Shown here piece after piece: positions 1-9,807 of a DNA stretch of 64,000 nucleotides. The notes beneath the pieces were generated by a model. The model did not search any database. It was not told where the DNA came from and worked only from the letters and a program-made list of their open reading frames with translations. The DNA comes from an uncultured Shimia sp. (lineage in GTDB: Bacteria > Pseudomonadota > Alphaproteobacteria > Rhodobacterales > Rhodobacteraceae). The stretch is taken from positions 1 through 64,000 of the forward strand of contig CALCOY010000023.1 of the NCBI GenBank assembly GCA_937897325.1, in the 5' to 3' direction. Every line of letters starts with the position of its first letter. Positions within the stretch are counted from its first letter, which is position 1. The translations under genes and the position numbers were made by a program.

Positions 1-850
<850 letters not shown>

Positions 851-953
851 GATCCAGTAATAGCCAGACTATCACTTGGTCCGAAAGCCATACACCGCAG
901 GTGTACTGACTTGGAACTCTGGAAAACGAACCAGAAAACAAAGGTTTTTCTTG

Positions 954-1070
954 GTTTGGTGGTCATAGCAAGAGCAAAACACCCGGTCCCATCCCGAACC
1001 CGGCCGTTAAGTGCCTTAGCGCCGATGGTACTGCGTCTTAAGGCGTGGGAGAGTAGGTCACTGCCAAACC
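954..1070 (+). rRNA. 5S ribosomal RNA
   Basis: A 117-base 5S gene lies about 100 bases after the 23S end. It contains the conserved block ACACCCGGTCCCATCCCGAA and the loop E/helix IV region GGGAGAGTAGGTCACTGCC. The ends GGTTTGGTGG and CTGCCAAACC pair as the terminal helix I. No tRNA-fMet gene, often found after 5S in Rhodobacterales rrn operons, is seen in the next 160 bases. Confidence 0.96.
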
Positions 1071-1245
1071 TAAAAAGTCCTTTGAACAAGTGTATCTCTC
1101 TGACGATCTCTACTATTATAATTTTGAGTTTGGTCACGACCGGTGCGCGAGGACCAATTGGCATGCCACATAAGGCGTGCACTTGACAGACGGCCTGTTT
1201 CCCTAATTTGGTCGACCGGGCGGTATTGGTGAGATGAGGACCAAC

Positions 1246-2376
1246 ATGCGGATCGCTTTCATAGCGTTGTGGTCCCCCACGAATATCAAGTACTGGAGCG
1301 GTACTCCGCATTACAGCTACAATGCGATACGCAAGGTTATTCCCGATATCGTCCTTTTGGATACACCACGGCTAGATCGCTTCCTGTTCTACGCTGGGAA
1401 AGTCTCGCGTCGGTTGGGACTGGACTTGCTGCGCGAGCCCCTTGTTTTGTCCCTGTACAAACGTCTGATCAATCGGATGCTGATCAAGTACCAGCCGGAC
1501 ATCGTGATTTCGGTCGGTGCCAGTCACAAACTGTTCGACATCGATCAGAACGTTCGCATCATTCACGTGGCTGACGCGCTTTTTGCGACGATCATCGAAT
1601 TCTATGAAAACATGTCTCAGATAACCGCGCGATCCAAGGCGCTTGGTGACGAGGTCCAGCGACGATTTCTTGAAAAGGTGGATGTATTGTGTCTGTCCTC
1701 GGACTGGGCGATCGACTCGGCCAAGTCACATTATGGACTGCAGGATTGCGATCTTCGGGTGTTGCCGCTTGGAGCCAATCTGAGCAGCGATCCCGGCTTT
1801 GACAAAGAAGCACGCTTTGCCAATCAGAAATTGTCGTTCTTGTTTATCGGCGGAGATTGGGAACGTAAGGGCGGGCCGCTATTGCTAGAGGCGTTCCAAG
1901 TGCTGAAAGCGCGGCATCCAGACGCTGAACTACATATCATCGGCTGTACGCCCTCGATCGATCCCAAAGTTTCAGACGTGCATGTGCATGGATTTCTGAG
2001 CAAAACGGATGCGCAAGACGCAAAAACCCTTAATGCGCTCTTCCGCACCTCGGCTTTTCTTTTTGTCCCGTCACGTCAGGAGGCATTTGGGATCGTCTAT
2101 TGCGAAGCTTGTGCCTATGGCTTGCCGCCGGTCGCAACGGAGACGGGCGGCGTGGGAACCATCGTTATGGACGGTGAGAACGGCATTCTTCTGGGCCTGC
2201 AGGAGAATGCGGCCGCATATTGCGATAAGATCACCGATCTATGGAAGACGCGTGAAGCATATAAAAAGATGTGCCAGACGGCCCGCCAGCACTATGAAGA
2301 AAGACTAAGCTGGTCAGGCTGGGCGAATGGCATAGCGTCTGAAGCAAAACGATTGGCGGCGAAGGCAGGGGAGTAG
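1246..2376 (+). CDS. GT4-family glycosyltransferase
   Basis: This encodes a GT-B fold glycosyltransferase of about 376 residues, expected to transfer a sugar from a nucleotide donor to a glycan at the cytoplasmic membrane. The C-terminal half carries the family 4 hallmarks: a GGDWERKGGP segment opening the donor domain, and the EAFGIVYCEACAYGLPPVAT motif, whose E-x7-E glutamates contact the donor. The ATG at 1246 is preferred because GAGGA lies five bases upstream; an in-frame ATG at 1234 has no spaced ribosome-binding site. It is the first gene after the rRNA operon and the only plus-strand sugar-transfer gene of the polysaccharide region. Donor and acceptor cannot be inferred. Confidence 0.85.
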   Translation: MRIAFIALWSPTNIKYWSGTPHYSYNAIRKVIPDIVLLDTPRLDRFLFYAGKVSRRLGLDLLREPLVLSLYKRLINRMLIKYQPDIVISVGASHKLFDIDQNVRIIHVADALFATIIEFYENMSQITARSKALGDEVQRRFLEKVDVLCLSSDWAIDSAKSHYGLQDCDLRVLPLGANLSSDPGFDKEARFANQKLSFLFIGGDWERKGGPLLLEAFQVLKARHPDAELHIIGCTPSIDPKVSDVHVHGFLSKTDAQDAKTLNALFRTSAFLFVPSRQEAFGIVYCEACAYGLPPVATETGGVGTIVMDGENGILLGLQENAAAYCDKITDLWKTREAYKKMCQTARQHYEERLSWSGWANGIASEAKRLAAKAGE

Positions 2377-2432
2377 CCCATCACCTGCCTCATCTGACTG
2401 GTCCACGTTGATAGTTAGTGCATTATTGGCCC

Positions 2433-2715
2433 AGGCTGTGTTGACAAAAGGGATTCACACAGGGGCTCAGGCGTGATTCAAGCTGGTATCTGCTATGGAG
2501 GCCATCTTGCCCCGAGATCTTGTGAGCGACGAGGAATGGTCGCTGTTTGAACATTTCATCCTTGCCATCTGCGCCCCCAATGGTCGCAAACCTACCAACC
2601 ATCGCCTTGTTCTGGATGGGATATTTTGGATAGCCCGCACGGGATCGCCGTGGCGAGACTTGGCCACCCAAGGCAGAACATCGTCACGTTTCAACAGCGT
2701 TCTAGCCTATGAATA
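2433..2715 (+). mobile_element. IS5-type (IS427-like) element fragment with truncated transposase orfA
   Basis: An open frame from ATG 2495 begins like the first protein of IS427-group IS5 elements (LPRDLVSDEEWSLFE, then LVLDGIFWIARTGSPWRDL). The similarity stops near 2715 and the frame continues into unrelated DNA, so the element is truncated and inactive. The sequence AGGCTGTGTTGACAAA near 2432-2447 resembles the left terminus of such elements. It lies between a glycosyltransferase and a decayed metabolic gene, so the insertion may have accompanied loss of the local genes. Confidence 0.75.
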
Positions 2716-2754
2716 TCAAGACCGAGGACTTCGCGAGACCCATCGTTTGACGGT

Positions 2755-3286
2755 AGATAGCGGTCCTAGGGCTGGGGGCGACGGGTTATGCTTTGTCCGG
2801 GCATTTGCACAATGCGGGGGCCGAACTGGTCGTGGCAGATGTCCGCACCGCAGCTGTCGACCGGGTGGTGAACGAGTTTGGCGCGACCCCGGCGGACCCA
2901 GATCAAATCGATACTGCCGACGTGGATGTGTTCGCACCCCTGCGCGCTTGGCCCTCGACTCGATGACCAGACCATCCCTGAGATCAAAGCAAAGGCCATC
3001 TGCGGGTTGGCAAACAACCAATTGGCCGACGATCGCCACGGCGAAGCGCTGCGCTAGACCGGGATCGCCTATGTCTCCGATTACGTTGTGAATGCGGGCG
3101 GGGATGATGTGCGCTTCGATTGTGATGTTCACAGAACCGTCCCGCGAAGCGTCGACCAAGCAAATGGAAGGACTACAGGATACCATCAAAGAGATCTTGA
3201 TCCGCGCTGAAGCTGACGGTCGACTAAGTTCAGAGATCGCAGATGCCATGGCAATGGAGCGGACCAATCTAAAGAGGAAAGTATAG
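2755..3286 (+). pseudogene. Decayed Leu/Phe/Val/Glu-type amino-acid dehydrogenase
   Basis: Reading across frames recovers the C-terminal NAD-binding half of an amino-acid dehydrogenase of the leucine dehydrogenase type. The order is GLGATGYALSGHLHNAGAEL, then [19 protein letters not shown], then a frameshift after VDVFAP near 2940, then [24 protein letters not shown] stop follows near 3055, then TGIAYVSDYVVNAGG, and a second frameshift near 3105 into a helical tail ending at TAG 3284-3286. The ANNQLA and DYVVNAGG motifs are characteristic of the family. The N-terminal catalytic domain is missing; the IS5 fragment lies where it should be. Two frameshifts and one stop make it non-functional. 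Confidence 0.75.
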
Positions 3287-3384
3287 TGCCAGCCTATGTT
3301 ATATCCATGATGCCGAGACCTATAAACAATACACCGACCGCACGCCGCCCATTTTCAAGAAATACGGCGGCAAGTTCCTGAACC
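3286..3384 (+). pseudogene. DUF1330-family gene remnant
   Basis: A GTG at 3286 overlaps the preceding stop and starts MPAYVIS. After a frameshift the text continues HDAETYKQYTDRTPPIFKKY, GGKFL. This is the N-terminal half of a DUF1330 protein, a small dimeric alpha/beta-barrel family of about 95 residues and unknown function. It stops abruptly near 3384, where an inverted transposase fragment begins. The overlap with the upstream dehydrogenase relic suggests the two were once translationally coupled. Confidence 0.65.
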
Positions 3385-3714
3385 GCGATACGGCAGGCTC
3401 ACGCTCAGTGTCGGCCAGCGACAACATATGGTGTTGAAATCCGGCGCTGCCCAATCCAGATTGACCAGCCGGAGCTGGCTTTGAACGACCCCAGTTGTCT
3501 TCCGAAGCGGGAGGCCAAATAGGACTTTCAATGTCAAGCAGATCTGAATGGCAGCGTCACTGAATTGTTGCTGCTGACCGCGTTTGCTGCCTGGCGGCGG
3601 CGTCCACAACATCTCTGGATCAAACCAGATCGACAACGATCCGCGCCGCTTCAAGCTATCATTGTAAGACGGTCCGTTCGTGGCCTTGTACTTTGTCGGG
3701 GCCCAACGGCTCAT
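3384..3714 (-). mobile_element. IS5-family transposase, N-terminal fragment
   Basis: The minus strand encodes MSRWAPTKYKATNGPSYN, then LKRRGSLSIWFDPEM and AAIQICLTLKVLFGLPLR, ending in SLPYRGS. This is the conserved N-terminal region of IS5/IS903-like DDE transposases. The reading breaks immediately after the PYRGS box, before the catalytic DDE core, exactly where the DUF1330 relic starts on the other strand. The fragment therefore cannot transpose. It differs from the IS427-like piece at 2.4-2.7 kb, so at least two IS types decayed here. Confidence 0.75.
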
Positions 3715-3782
3715 ACACTCGGCTATCACACTGAATTCATAAAGTGAATCCCTGCAAACCGTTTCTGCATCAGAGTTCTGGC

Positions 3783-5198
3783 TCAACGGCGCGGGCCTGA
3801 CAGAACGCTTGCCGTGACACCTATCCAGCGGTCCAGAACGCCGCAGCCGAACGTCGACAAGCGTTGATATTTGGGCGCGACGTCAACAACCGTTTTTTCG
3901 ACCGGGAAGCCGACATCGCGGAGCCACCCCCGCGCGACCTGCATGTCTGTCGCATGAATACCACTTTGCCCAAAGTCGCCAACGATCCGGGCTTCGGGCC
4001 ATTCTTCCTGTTCGCGTCGTCGACGTCGTTGCTCGGGCAGGGCCTGCCAATTCCAGCAGACGATCAGAAAGCGGCCATTGGCCTTCAGCTTGCCCGCCAT
4101 GGCTTTCAGGAAGGTGGCGGGTTCTCGCATATAAGGCAGGCAAAGATTCATCATAATCACGTCATAGGAGCCATCCGCGATGTCGGGAGCGGGGTCGCTC
4201 AGATCAACATTCAGGACTTTCACGCCACGCATTTCTGCCGAAGCTGCGATCACGTAATCCAATGGGATCGCTTCGACTTCGTGGTTTGATTTGATCAGTT
4301 CATGCTCCATTCGGCCATCGTCACAGCCGACGGACAAAACCCGCAAGGGTGGGCCTTGCGTTGCCTTCGCAACGCTTGAAAGCCCGGGCGTGTAGTAGCT
4401 GCGATCATATCGTCCTGAAAACTCAACCTTGGTGCGCCAATCAAGCAGCGAGGCGCAGGATGTCTCCCCCCTTGCGATCTGTAACAACTTCTCGATCTGA
4501 AGATCCATCTCGGCCTTTGGCACGCCGATCTTGCCAATGTACTTGTTCGGCAGGTGGTGAAGGCTGAAATCGAGCAAGCGAGATACACAAACGACCTTTG
4601 TCAGACCGCACCGCGTGTAGGGGTCGGTCGCTGCCGAACACAGCATGTCATAGCGACCATGATGCGGTGGGCAGAGAAAGTTGCCAGAAGCGATACAGGC
4701 TTTCAGTTTCTTTCTTGAAAGTATGAATGCGGCTGAGTGTTCGTTGGTGAAATTTGCATAGACCTCTCCCCCCGCGGTTATGACCGAGGCCGGATCCCAG
4801 TGGTAGGCACCATGAACGGTGGAGTAGTGGTACGTGCCGTTTGGTTCGATTTCGTGGCGGACAAACCCCGCGATGCGATCGCTTGGCAAGACGGCCTCGG
4901 CCGCCACGAAAGCGTCGACAGCGTCCTGGGTGATAAGCGTGTCATCTTCGGAATAGATGAACAGGTCGTAGTCGTCCTGACGTTCGGCAAAGAGGTCCTT
5001 GTGTGCGAACGGCAAGGACCAGGGGTTGCTGCTGGGCACACCGACGCGCAGCTCGACATCCGACCCAAGGTCCTTTTCGATGTTGGAGAGGATCACGATG
5101 GTGACGTCGTGATCGAAGCCCTTGTAGCAGTCGATCAACGTGCGGACATATCGTTCGTTCGAAGTTCCGTGATTGGCAATTGCGACAAGTATTTTCAC
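3783..5198 (-). CDS. Glycosyltransferase-like domain fused to a SAM-dependent methyltransferase
   Basis: The protein is 471 residues. Residues 1-230 resemble a GT-A style transferase: it begins MKILVAIANHG, has an acidic SEDD motif at about 83-86 that could coordinate a metal-nucleotide sugar, and later shows an ILSRKKLK segment. Residues 280-440 form a class I methyltransferase, with the SAM-binding strand VLSVGCDDG at about 287-295 and an acidic stretch near LNVDLSD. The likely role is transfer of a sugar and methylation of the glycan or of the same residue. It is the last gene of a minus-strand polysaccharide run, 65 bases from its upstream neighbour. The donor-domain call is by overall pattern only; the methyltransferase call is firmer. 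Confidence 0.65.
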   Translation of the reverse strand: MKILVAIANHGTSNERYVRTLIDCYKGFDHDVTIVILSNIEKDLGSDVELRVGVPSSNPWSLPFAHKDLFAERQDDYDLFIYSEDDTLITQDAVDAFVAAEAVLPSDRIAGFVRHEIEPNGTYHYSTVHGAYHWDPASVITAGGEVYANFTNEHSAAFILSRKKLKACIASGNFLCPPHHGRYDMLCSAATDPYTRCGLTKVVCVSRLLDFSLHHLPNKYIGKIGVPKAEMDLQIEKLLQIARGETSCASLLDWRTKVEFSGRYDRSYYTPGLSSVAKATQGPPLRVLSVGCDDGRMEHELIKSNHEVEAIPLDYVIAASAEMRGVKVLNVDLSDPAPDIADGSYDVIMMNLCLPYMREPATFLKAMAGKLKANGRFLIVCWNWQALPEQRRRRREQEEWPEARIVGDFGQSGIHATDMQVARGWLRDVGFPVEKTVVDVAPKYQRLSTFGCGVLDRWIGVTASVLSGPRR

Positions 5199-5263
5199 CG
5201 TTTAAGAACTCCTGCCGCCGGAAATGTCCGACTGCATAACCGTAGAAAGCTGCCCTCCCAGCA

Positions 5264-6247
5264 TCAGCTATGACTGGCTGCAGACTGACTAGAACTGCGC
5301 TTGTTGGCGGCAATCTTCTTTGCGCTGTCCTTCCAACTTGGCCGAAAACCGAGCGAATACTTAATATCCGTATATAGCCATTTTGGGTCGCGGATCAGCA
5401 ATCCGGTGAGGGCGTGGCGACATTTTTGGCGTTCTGTGGCGTCCGGCACCAGTTCGTTGATGGCCTGATAGAGATTTCGAATGTGGGTGATCCGCAATGC
5501 AACCTCGTTGTCGAAAAGCCGACTACCACCCCTGGCGGACGTGTTGAACCACGCCTTGCGATCAGCGTGGCTTTTGTGTGCAGCGGTCGAGATGCCAGGA
5601 TGCACGCGCCGCTCAAAAAGAACCTCGGGAATGGCGACAAACTTGCCAAGAAGTGCCAGATGGGCAAGCAGTATCAGATCTGACGCAAGAAAGTCCTGGA
5701 TCAGTCTTGTGCGTCTCAAAGGTTCGGTGCGCATGACCCCAAATATCGGATTGCAGAGCCCGCGATGGCGCATGAAGTTCTGCTTCAGGTACCGAACCAG
5801 CCTTTCGTCGGGTGTTGGATCGGGCAGATCGAGACCGTCATCAAAAAGGCCGATCTCATCGCCATTCCCATCGATAACAGATGTTAGCGGGTAGGCCAGC
5901 ATAACCTCTGGGTCAGTGTCCAGAGTATCGACTGGGCGGCTTAGGCAGCCTTGTAGAAGGTTGTCGTCATGTGCGGCCCAGCGGAAGTACTCCCCACGCG
6001 CCAGCGGAAGCAGCAGGTTGTAGTTCGGGGCGGCGCCAACATTGACGACCTGTCTTTCGTATCGAACCCGCTTGTCCCGCGCGGCGAAATCCCGGCAGAT
6101 ATCTGCGGTGTCGTCATCCGAGGCATTGTCGCTGATGATAAGCTCAAAATCTTCGAAATCCTGCGACAGGATTGAGGTGACCGCCTCGGCGAGATAATTC
6201 GCGCCGTTATAGACCGGCAGGCCGATCGTTAACCTTGGTGTGGTCAT
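5264..6247 (-). CDS. GT2-family glycosyltransferase
   Basis: A 327-residue family 2 inverting glycosyltransferase. The N-terminus TIGLPVYNGANYLAEAVTSI and the SDNASDDDT motif are the standard nucleotide-binding elements of the GT-A fold. HDDN at about residue 93 is the DXD-equivalent metal site. The C-terminal part is basic and probably peripheral to the membrane. It sits between the fusion enzyme (65 bases downstream) and the polytopic ligase-like gene (about 90 bases upstream), all on the minus strand, which supports a shared transcript for glycan assembly. Sugar specificity cannot be read from the sequence. Confidence 0.85.
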   Translation of the reverse strand: MTTPRLTIGLPVYNGANYLAEAVTSILSQDFEDFELIISDNASDDDTADICRDFAARDKRVRYERQVVNVGAAPNYNLLLPLARGEYFRWAAHDDNLLQGCLSRPVDTLDTDPEVMLAYPLTSVIDGNGDEIGLFDDGLDLPDPTPDERLVRYLKQNFMRHRGLCNPIFGVMRTEPLRRTRLIQDFLASDLILLAHLALLGKFVAIPEVLFERRVHPGISTAAHKSHADRKAWFNTSARGGSRLFDNEVALRITHIRNLYQAINELVPDATERQKCRHALTGLLIRDPKWLYTDIKYSLGFRPSWKDSAKKIAANKRSSSQSAASHS

Positions 6248-6340
6248 TGTCGTAAATACCTTTACCCCGTCGCCTTACGCAGCTGCGCTTGGCTTAAATG
6301 ATGGTTTCTGCCAGCTTCGCAGATCATGGCACGCGGGCAT

Positions 6341-8083
6341 TTAGTCCTCGTCTCTCGTCCCGGGCCGTTGGTCGGGCTTTGCAATGTCATCAGATGTTTG
6401 TCCCAGATCTCTGGCATAAAGAAGGCGGCTGTTGACCCTTTTTCCTCTTTTGCTGGGCTTTCTTTCGATCTCCTCCGGCGGGACATTTGCGGGCCGCTGC
6501 GCTTCAAACTCCGCGATCCTTTCGGAAAGGGCATCTTCGCCCCCCGAGAGATCACGGGCATAAAGCAGGCGGCTGTTGACCCGCTTTGCCCTTGGCCGCA
6601 GGGTTGCAGGCTCTTCGGCGGTGTCAGGAGTATCTGCCTGCGACGCTTCGACTGGGACCAGCGGTGTAACATTGGCCGTGTCTCTTTCCCCGAAGTCTCG
6701 TGCATAGAGCAATCGGCTGTTCACGCGTTTTCCGCGCGGACGTCGTGCAGGCTCCATATCCGGTTGGGCGATAAGTGGTTGGTGTGGTGCTGTATCCCTG
6801 CCCGAATCTGTGGGTGTTTCGTTCTCATCGGTTTTGTGGAAAATGATCCAGGCGCCGCAGCCGAGGAAGAACATAAAAAGAACGTAGATCACTTTCCAAT
6901 AATGGACAGTCCATCCCGCAAGATAGAAGCCCATCATACAAATTAGGTAGCCCGTTCGATACGAACTGGACCTGTCATCGAGGTTCGACTTAAACGCGAC
7001 TGACAACACCATCACGATATAGGCGAGATGCAGAAAAATGCCTGCAGGCAGGCCGTGCTGAACCGCAGACACGATCCAGAACATGTCCATGCTGCCGCTC
7101 ATCCACCAAGGGCGGACCCAATCGCCGGTCAGCCCGATCCCCAGCAAAGGGTGGTTGGCGATCGACATTGTGCCGAACTCCCAGATCCGCAGGCGGTTGT
7201 AGGCCGTGCCTGGGTTGAATGCGAAATAGGTCAGGAAAAGCTCTGGCACGGACCTGTTGGCGGCGATCTCCGCAAGGATCCACAGGAATATGACCCCCGC
7301 GCTCAGGAAAACCCAACGCCTCGGAAATCTGCCCAAGATCTTGTCCCACAGGATGAGGCCAAGCTGTGCGACCAGCGCTGTTATTGGGCCGGATGAGAGC
7401 GACAAGAACGTCATCAGACCGACCGTCGATGTTCGGACGAAGCCCAGGAATTTTGACGCCTGATAGCCAAGCACATAGTAGGTGAGGGCAAATGCGCTGC
7501 CGCAGAACACGCCGAAAAGGATGGGGTGGTAAAATGTCAGGGCTACCCTGTCGAGCCCCCAGCGGGGTTCTTTGGGCACGTCGGCATAAGACGGCCAGAT
7601 GCTGTTGGCGATGGAGAGAAGACCGTTGCGGGAAGTGAGCGTTTCGTGAATGGCAAAGGGCAGCATCAGCAAAACAAACCAGAACAGAAACCGAACGACC
7701 GAATGGAACGCGTCCGCATCTCGCACAAAGCATCTGGCAACAAGATAGGCGCCAAACGTTTCCAGAAAGGCTATACCCGCCCCTTCAACGGCGATCGAAG
7801 GTCCGTCAATGACAAACATACTGAGCGCGGACCAAAGACAAAGGAGCAAGACCATAATGTCAGCCGCGTGGATTGGGCCGGCTTTGCCGCTGGCCCAGAT
7901 CGTCAGGCAGGGCAGTATCAGGGCCAGCAGGATGAAGCGATCCGCAGTCAAAAAAAGCGGCCCAATTGGAAAGAAGAAGGGTATGGCGAGGCAGACGATG
8001 AGAAGCTTGGCCGGCCAGACAGGCGGTGAGGATGCCGACTGATCCTTTGCCCCGGCTGGGAGGGATGAGGTGACATCAGCCAT
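6341..8083 (-). CDS. O-antigen ligase/polymerase-like membrane protein with repetitive cytoplasmic tail
   Basis: This 580-residue protein has about 11 hydrophobic segments between residues 25 and 425. A longer polar loop (about 300-340) lies before the last pairs, as in Wzy polymerases and WaaL ligases, so a role in polymerising or ligating lipid-linked glycan is likely. The final 150 residues are soluble and charged and contain three copies of the box KRVNSRLLYARD at about 452-463, 500-511 and 548-559, exactly 48 residues apart. I do not recognise that tail from Wzy or WaaL families. The gene lies upstream of two glycosyltransferase genes on the same strand. The polytopic fold is clear; the exact enzymatic class is inferred. 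Confidence 0.65.
   Translation of the reverse strand: MADVTSSLPAGAKDQSASSPPVWPAKLLIVCLAIPFFFPIGPLFLTADRFILLALILPCLTIWASGKAGPIHAADIMVLLLCLWSALSMFVIDGPSIAVEGAGIAFLETFGAYLVARCFVRDADAFHSVVRFLFWFVLLMLPFAIHETLTSRNGLLSIANSIWPSYADVPKEPRWGLDRVALTFYHPILFGVFCGSAFALTYYVLGYQASKFLGFVRTSTVGLMTFLSLSSGPITALVAQLGLILWDKILGRFPRRWVFLSAGVIFLWILAEIAANRSVPELFLTYFAFNPGTAYNRLRIWEFGTMSIANHPLLGIGLTGDWVRPWWMSGSMDMFWIVSAVQHGLPAGIFLHLAYIVMVLSVAFKSNLDDRSSSYRTGYLICMMGFYLAGWTVHYWKVIYVLFMFFLGCGAWIIFHKTDENETPTDSGRDTAPHQPLIAQPDMEPARRPRGKRVNSRLLYARDFGERDTANVTPLVPVEASQADTPDTAEEPATLRPRAKRVNSRLLYARDLSGGEDALSERIAEFEAQRPANVPPEEIERKPSKRGKRVNSRLLYARDLGQTSDDIAKPDQRPGTRDED
6407..6730 (-). repeat. Three coding repeats, 48-codon period
   Basis: Within the 3' end of the polytopic polysaccharide gene, the 36-base units at 6695-6730, 6551-6586 and 6407-6442 each encode KRVNSRLLYARD. 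The next two residues vary (FG, LS, LG), and the linkers between units are 36 residues each, acidic, proline-rich and much less similar. The preserved 144-base period suggests duplication of a larger unit in which only the basic-aromatic box stayed under selection. Confidence 0.9.
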
Positions 8084-8315
8084 AGGCGATACGCCGAGTG
8101 CAGGCCTCGCCTGTAAGATACCCGCAGCGTACTGATTTCATCAGAAAGGCTGCTTTTCCTATGATATTCAGATGTATCTTGAAGTTATCCAACAGAGAAA
8201 CTCATCATCACAAATGTATCGTGTCAAAAAAACAGCACCGATAGGTCCAGCTAAGAGGACGAAGCGGTATAATTCTGGTGAAAGATACTAACTTATGAAG
8301 TTACGCAAGTAAATC

Positions 8316-9365
8316 TCAATCACGCCCGCGAAGCTTCAAAACCGATGCCGTCTGGCTTGTGAGTAGGGAAGGGCCGTATCCCTTTGCCCAGTCTCTTCTT
8401 TGATCCCAAACATCTGCCCAGGCCGAATGCGTGTCGTACCAGCGGTCCGAACGTGTCAGTCGTGAAAGGGCCAACGACGCGAGCAGACGCGATAACGGCC
8501 AGAAAGACAGAAGCGCAACACCCAAGTGCTGCTGCCATCTTGGGAAATGCCGCCTGATCAGTGTCACCTTCGCTTTGAGTAGCATGACCAGCTTTGCCGA
8601 ACGGACCTTTGAGGACGCACCAACGTAGTGGATGATCTCCGCATCGGGTGTCACAAGGGGCTGCGCGCCGAGGCCGCGGGCACGGAGGCAAAGATCAGCT
8701 TCTTCACCATACATGGTGAATGACAGGTCAAATCCGTCCAGCGCGCGCCATAGATCTGCCTCAATCAGAAAAAAGCAGCCCGAGACGATATCAACCTTTC
8801 GAACTTTGTCGCGTTGCCAGCCCCCATAAGCTTCGGGATTAAAAAAGACGCTATTGCGAAACACCTTCGTGAGCCCAAGCGCTTGACTGGCGAGGCTCCA
8901 CAGCGTCATTTCCCCCCAACAATTTGTCGGGTTCAGGCTGCGGTCCGAAAACAGCGTTCTCCCCCCCCAAATACGTGCGTTAGGGTTGGACTTTGCAAAA
9001 CCGACCAGCGTGTCGATTGCGCCATTCAGGACAATCGTGTCCGGGTTAAGCAGAAGAATGTACTGACCTTTTAGGTTCTCGGCGACGATGTTGTTCGCCC
9101 TTGCGAAACCGTGATTGATATCGCTGGCGATAAATTGGATACCCGGAAACTCTGTAGTGATCGCCTTAGCCGATCCGTCGGAAGAGGCATTGTCGTAGAC
9201 TGCCAGTTCATATGCACAGGTGGTCTGATCAAGAACGGATCTGATACAGTCCAGCGTCATCTCGCGGGTGTTGTAGCTAACGACAATGATGGAAACGATA
9301 GGGTTTTCACCCGCGTCTTCTAGGGCTGAAACTGTTGAGATGTCTTCGTCAAATGAGGCAGGCAA
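8316..9365 (-). CDS. GT2-family glycosyltransferase (rhamnosyltransferase-like)
   Basis: A 349-residue protein with the layout of WbbL/rhamnosyltransferase-like GT2 enzymes. It shows VSIIVVSYNTREMTLDCI, then YDNASSDGS, then ILLLNPDT as the DXD-like site at about residue 108. It also has VDIVSGCFFLIEADLW and the acceptor-side FTMYGEEADLCLRARGLG motif with an E-E-D cluster. The C-terminus has a hydrophobic stretch (LGVALLSFWPLSRLLASLAL) probably touching the membrane. It is separated from the next minus-strand gene by about 230 AT-rich bases. Rhamnose as the donor is only suggested by family resemblance. Confidence 0.85.
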   Translation of the reverse strand: MPASFDEDISTVSALEDAGENPIVSIIVVSYNTREMTLDCIRSVLDQTTCAYELAVYDNASSDGSAKAITTEFPGIQFIASDINHGFARANNIVAENLKGQYILLLNPDTIVLNGAIDTLVGFAKSNPNARIWGGRTLFSDRSLNPTNCWGEMTLWSLASQALGLTKVFRNSVFFNPEAYGGWQRDKVRKVDIVSGCFFLIEADLWRALDGFDLSFTMYGEEADLCLRARGLGAQPLVTPDAEIIHYVGASSKVRSAKLVMLLKAKVTLIRRHFPRWQQHLGVALLSFWPLSRLLASLALSRLTRSDRWYDTHSAWADVWDQRRDWAKGYGPSLLTSQTASVLKLRGRD

Positions 9366-9807
9366 AGGCTCAGCCCTTCACAAAATACATGATGGTCACA
9401 TAAGGCGCAGCGGAGTGTTTCACGAGGCCGTGCCCAATTCAACATCTTTCCAATATTTTGGTCTATCGTGCCCTGCGTCGGAGCAAGATGCAGGGGGCGA
9501 GATCAGGTCTTGACCGTCGAACGCCCGCATACGCAACCGAAGGCATTCGAGTTAAGTTGTATGTTTTTTTCGGGGCAGTTTTTCAGAGCGGTTCTGTCTG
9601 TGTTTGCCTCGCAACGTCAAGATTTTGCCACATTTGACACTTCTGTCGCGAAGCTTGAGGTCGAAAACACTCATAAATTGAGGGACTTGGCGGATATTGG
9701 GCAGAAAAGTGCCGGATGACTCAATTGTGGTTAATTCACTCGCTTCCGACCGTGATTTTTCCTTATTTCACCATTAGCCAAGGAATGTGGGGTAAGAGGA
9801 GAATTCA
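9366..9807. other. Intergenic region between GT2 gene and giant RTX gene
   Basis: The 442 bases separate two divergent genes and must hold both promoters. No supportable ORF is seen. AGAGGAG near 9796-9802 is a good ribosome-binding site for the RTX gene. The segment 9720-9790 is AT-richer than the surroundings, but no convincing -35/-10 pair could be assigned. Confidence 0.5.

Noticed and set aside
1071-1233. tRNA-fMet gene expected after 5S rRNA
   Set aside because: No cloverleaf, TTCGANTC T-loop or CAT anticodon arm could be read in these bases.
6407-6730. CRISPR-like spaced repeats
   Set aside because: The three 36-base units are in frame in a coding tail, vary at synonymous positions, and have no cas genes nearby.
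6326-6946. 206-residue plus-strand frame opposite the repeat-tail gene
   Set aside because: It mirrors the repetitive tail and has no signal of its own; its repeats are explained by the sense strand.
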